Of a stretch of DNA of 64,000 bases, positions 62,652 through 64,000 are shown in pieces; position 1 is the stretch's first letter, and every line of letters starts with the position of its first letter. The notes below the pieces were generated by a model. It saw only the letters and a list, made by a program, of their open reading frames with translations. It made no database searches and had not been told where the DNA came from. This DNA comes from Fibrobacter succinogenes. Lineage in GTDB: Bacteria; Fibrobacterota; Fibrobacteria; Fibrobacterales; Fibrobacteraceae. Location: assembly GCA_902800815.1 (NCBI GenBank), contig CADCGB010000001.1, positions 62,001 through 126,000 of the forward strand, given 5' to 3'. A program made the translations under genes and the position numbers.

Positions 62652-63857
62652 TTATTCAAACCTAAGCGCCTCAATCGGATCCAACCGGCTCGCCTTCCTT
62701 GCCGGGTACCACCCGAAGAATACTCCGGTAACAAAGCACACGGCAAAGCTCACGATGACGCTCGTGACAGATACGCTCATCGGCATGTTGAAGAATGCCT
62801 TCACGATTTCGGAAGCGGCGATGCCGAGCGCAATCCCGATGACACCGCCCAGCAGGCTGATAATGACGGACTCGAACAGGAACTGGAACATGATATCGCG
62901 CCCGCGGGCGCCTATTGCCATGCGTAACCCGATTTCCTTCGTGCGCTCGGTGACGGAGACGTACATGATGTTCATGATTCCGATGCCGCCTACAAACAAA
63001 CTAATTCCGGCGATAATCGTGAGCACGAGCGATATCAAATCCGACGTACTCGTGATGGTCTGTATCATCTCTTCTTGCGTAAACACGCGGAACGGGTCGG
63101 TGGGGCGTGTCCAGCTGCGGCGTTCCTTCAGTATGCCCATAATCTCTTCGGTTGCCTTTTCCGCATAGCCTTCGCCGATGGAGTTCGCGAATATCTGGCG
63201 TATGTTTGTCGTTGCCGAGAACCGCCGCATCACGGTCTGGTACGGCGTGAATATCACGTCGTCGTTATCCTGCCCAAAGTCGCCGGAGCCCTTCGCCTTC
63301 AATGTACCGATGACTTTTAGCGGAATGCTCTTGTAGCGTATGGTCTTTCCGATGGGGTCGCCCTCGGGGAACAGGTTCTTTACCACGGACTGCCCGATGA
63401 CGCAGACTTTCGCCATGCGGTCTGCCTCGTCGTCGAACATCACGCCGTCCTCGATTTCGTAGTTGCGTATCTTGAGGTAGTCGGCAGAAATCCCGCTCAG
63501 GGTCGTGGGGGAGTTGTTGTTGCCGACAATAGCCTGCCCGCTTACCGATACCATCGGGGAAACTCCGTTGATGTATGTCGCCTGCTCGCGTATGGCGATA
63601 ACGTCGGCTTCCTCGAGCATCTCGCTGGATTCCATCTGCACGCCGCCGCGCCTGTCACGGTTCGGCATGATGATGATGGCGTTCGAGCCCATCGAAGTCA
63701 TCTGCTCTTTGATGGAAATGCGGGAGCCTTCGCCCATCGCCACCATGGCGATGACTGCCGCCACGCCTATGACGATGCCGAGCACCGAGAGGAAGGTGCG
63801 CATGCGGTTCCGGAGGAGGGCCCGGATGGCAATCTTTGCTAGGGTCAGCGGACTCAT
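62652..63857 (-). CDS. MacB-type ABC transporter permease
   Basis: 401 residues. The N-terminal segment (LRNRMRTFLSVLGIVIGVAAVIAMVAMGEG) precedes the periplasmic MacB domain (about 45-250; GVSPMVSVSGQA, VIGTLKAKGSG), and three C-terminal membrane helices end WYPARKASRLDPIEALRFE, the standard FtsX-fold signature. It works with the ATPase encoded upstream, overlapping by 4 bases. It likely moves a lipoprotein, peptide or drug to an outer partner. Confidence 0.9.
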   Translation of the reverse strand: MSPLTLAKIAIRALLRNRMRTFLSVLGIVIGVAAVIAMVAMGEGSRISIKEQMTSMGSNAIIIMPNRDRRGGVQMESSEMLEEADVIAIREQATYINGVSPMVSVSGQAIVGNNNSPTTLSGISADYLKIRNYEIEDGVMFDDEADRMAKVCVIGQSVVKNLFPEGDPIGKTIRYKSIPLKVIGTLKAKGSGDFGQDNDDVIFTPYQTVMRRFSATTNIRQIFANSIGEGYAEKATEEIMGILKERRSWTRPTDPFRVFTQEEMIQTITSTSDLISLVLTIIAGISLFVGGIGIMNIMYVSVTERTKEIGLRMAIGARGRDIMFQFLFESVIISLLGGVIGIALGIAASEIVKAFFNMPMSVSVTSVIVSFAVCFVTGVFFGWYPARKASRLDPIEALRFE

Positions 63858-64000
63858 TCCTCAAAAACCTCCGGTGGCGGCAGGGCCTCGAACGCGGCTT
63901 TCGCGTCCTGCACGTTCTCGTTTATAACGTCCTTCTTGATAAGTCCGTCACGCAGCGTTATGGTACGCCCGCTGAATGTCGCGATGTCGGGTTCGTGGGT
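63854..64000 (-). CDS. ABC transporter ATP-binding protein, C-terminal end only
   Basis: The last 48 residues of a larger gene cut by the window end. They include THEPDIATFSGRTITLRDG, the H-loop region and following strand of LolD/MacB-type ATPases, and then a Lys/Glu tail ending EVFEE. The stop overlaps the permease start (ATGA). It powers the permease. Confidence 0.75.
   Translation of the reverse strand, partial: THEPDIATFSGRTITLRDGLIKKDVINENVQDAKAAFEALPPPEVFEE

Overview
The window looks like chromosome from a Fibrobacter-type bacterium (phylum Fibrobacteres, gut or rumen fibre degraders). The clearest marker is a secreted protein at 58928-59581 with the 'Fibrobacter succinogenes major paralogous' fold. 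A family-8 glycoside hydrolase ending in a carbohydrate-binding-like module, a Ser-rich linker and a C-terminal sorting-like domain (1-1613) fits the same group. The species cannot be named from sequence alone. No rRNA, tRNA, IS element, prophage or CRISPR array is visible.

Layout. 1-5191: end of a GH8 cellulase, then two von Willebrand factor A 'aerotolerance' genes (batA, batB) separated by a convergent 7TM protein with a degenerate GGDEF domain. 5192-5682: a geneless stretch full of palindromes and one candidate structured RNA. 5683-15210: one long plus-strand run holding an M16-fold lipoprotein without the zinc motif, a secreted unknown, a TrmH-like RNA methylase, an MCE protein, HPr, Enzyme I, a lytic transglycosylase lipoprotein and a DMT-type transporter. 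15341-18100: a CotH-kinase/lamin-tail lipoprotein.

18259-45599: a surface polysaccharide locus of about 27 kb, visibly AT-richer than its flanks in many genes. It has UDP-glucose dehydrogenase, UDP-galactopyranose mutase, an epimerase, glycosyltransferases, a Wzx-type flippase, a Wzy/EpsG-type polymerase, HAD-fold proteins, two CotH lipoproteins and a Wzc-type co-polymerase/tyrosine kinase. No initiating sugar-phosphate transferase and no Wza export pore lie in the window. A nine-gene block on the opposite strand (25775-35565) interrupts the locus and encodes a phosphonate route: PEP mutase fused to a cytidylyltransferase, phosphonopyruvate decarboxylase, an iron alcohol dehydrogenase (predicted phosphonoacetaldehyde reductase) and a LicD-type transferase, with a DegT aminotransferase, GT2, ATP-grasp, SDR and SMP-30 proteins. 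Together they predict a glycan decorated with 2-hydroxyethylphosphonate or a relative of it. This is the most interesting system in the window.

45685-64000: mostly housekeeping genes. These are an outer-membrane-like protein, an SppA peptidase fused to a beta-strand-rich N-terminal half, a CNNM/CorC protein, ribosomal proteins L13 and S9 (S9 apparently starting at ATC), a flavodoxin-like reductase, a divergent sigma-like protein, RmuC, several small unknowns, a Y-family polymerase with a YolD-like partner, the FISUMP protein, a lipoprotein, an EF-G paralogue carrying an in-frame palindromic insert, and a MacB-type ABC exporter cut by the window end.

A recurrent regulatory theme: a -10-like hexamer (TATATT, TATAAT, TAAAAT or TAAATT) sits only 6-8 bases before the ATG of at least six genes, predicting leaderless mRNAs.
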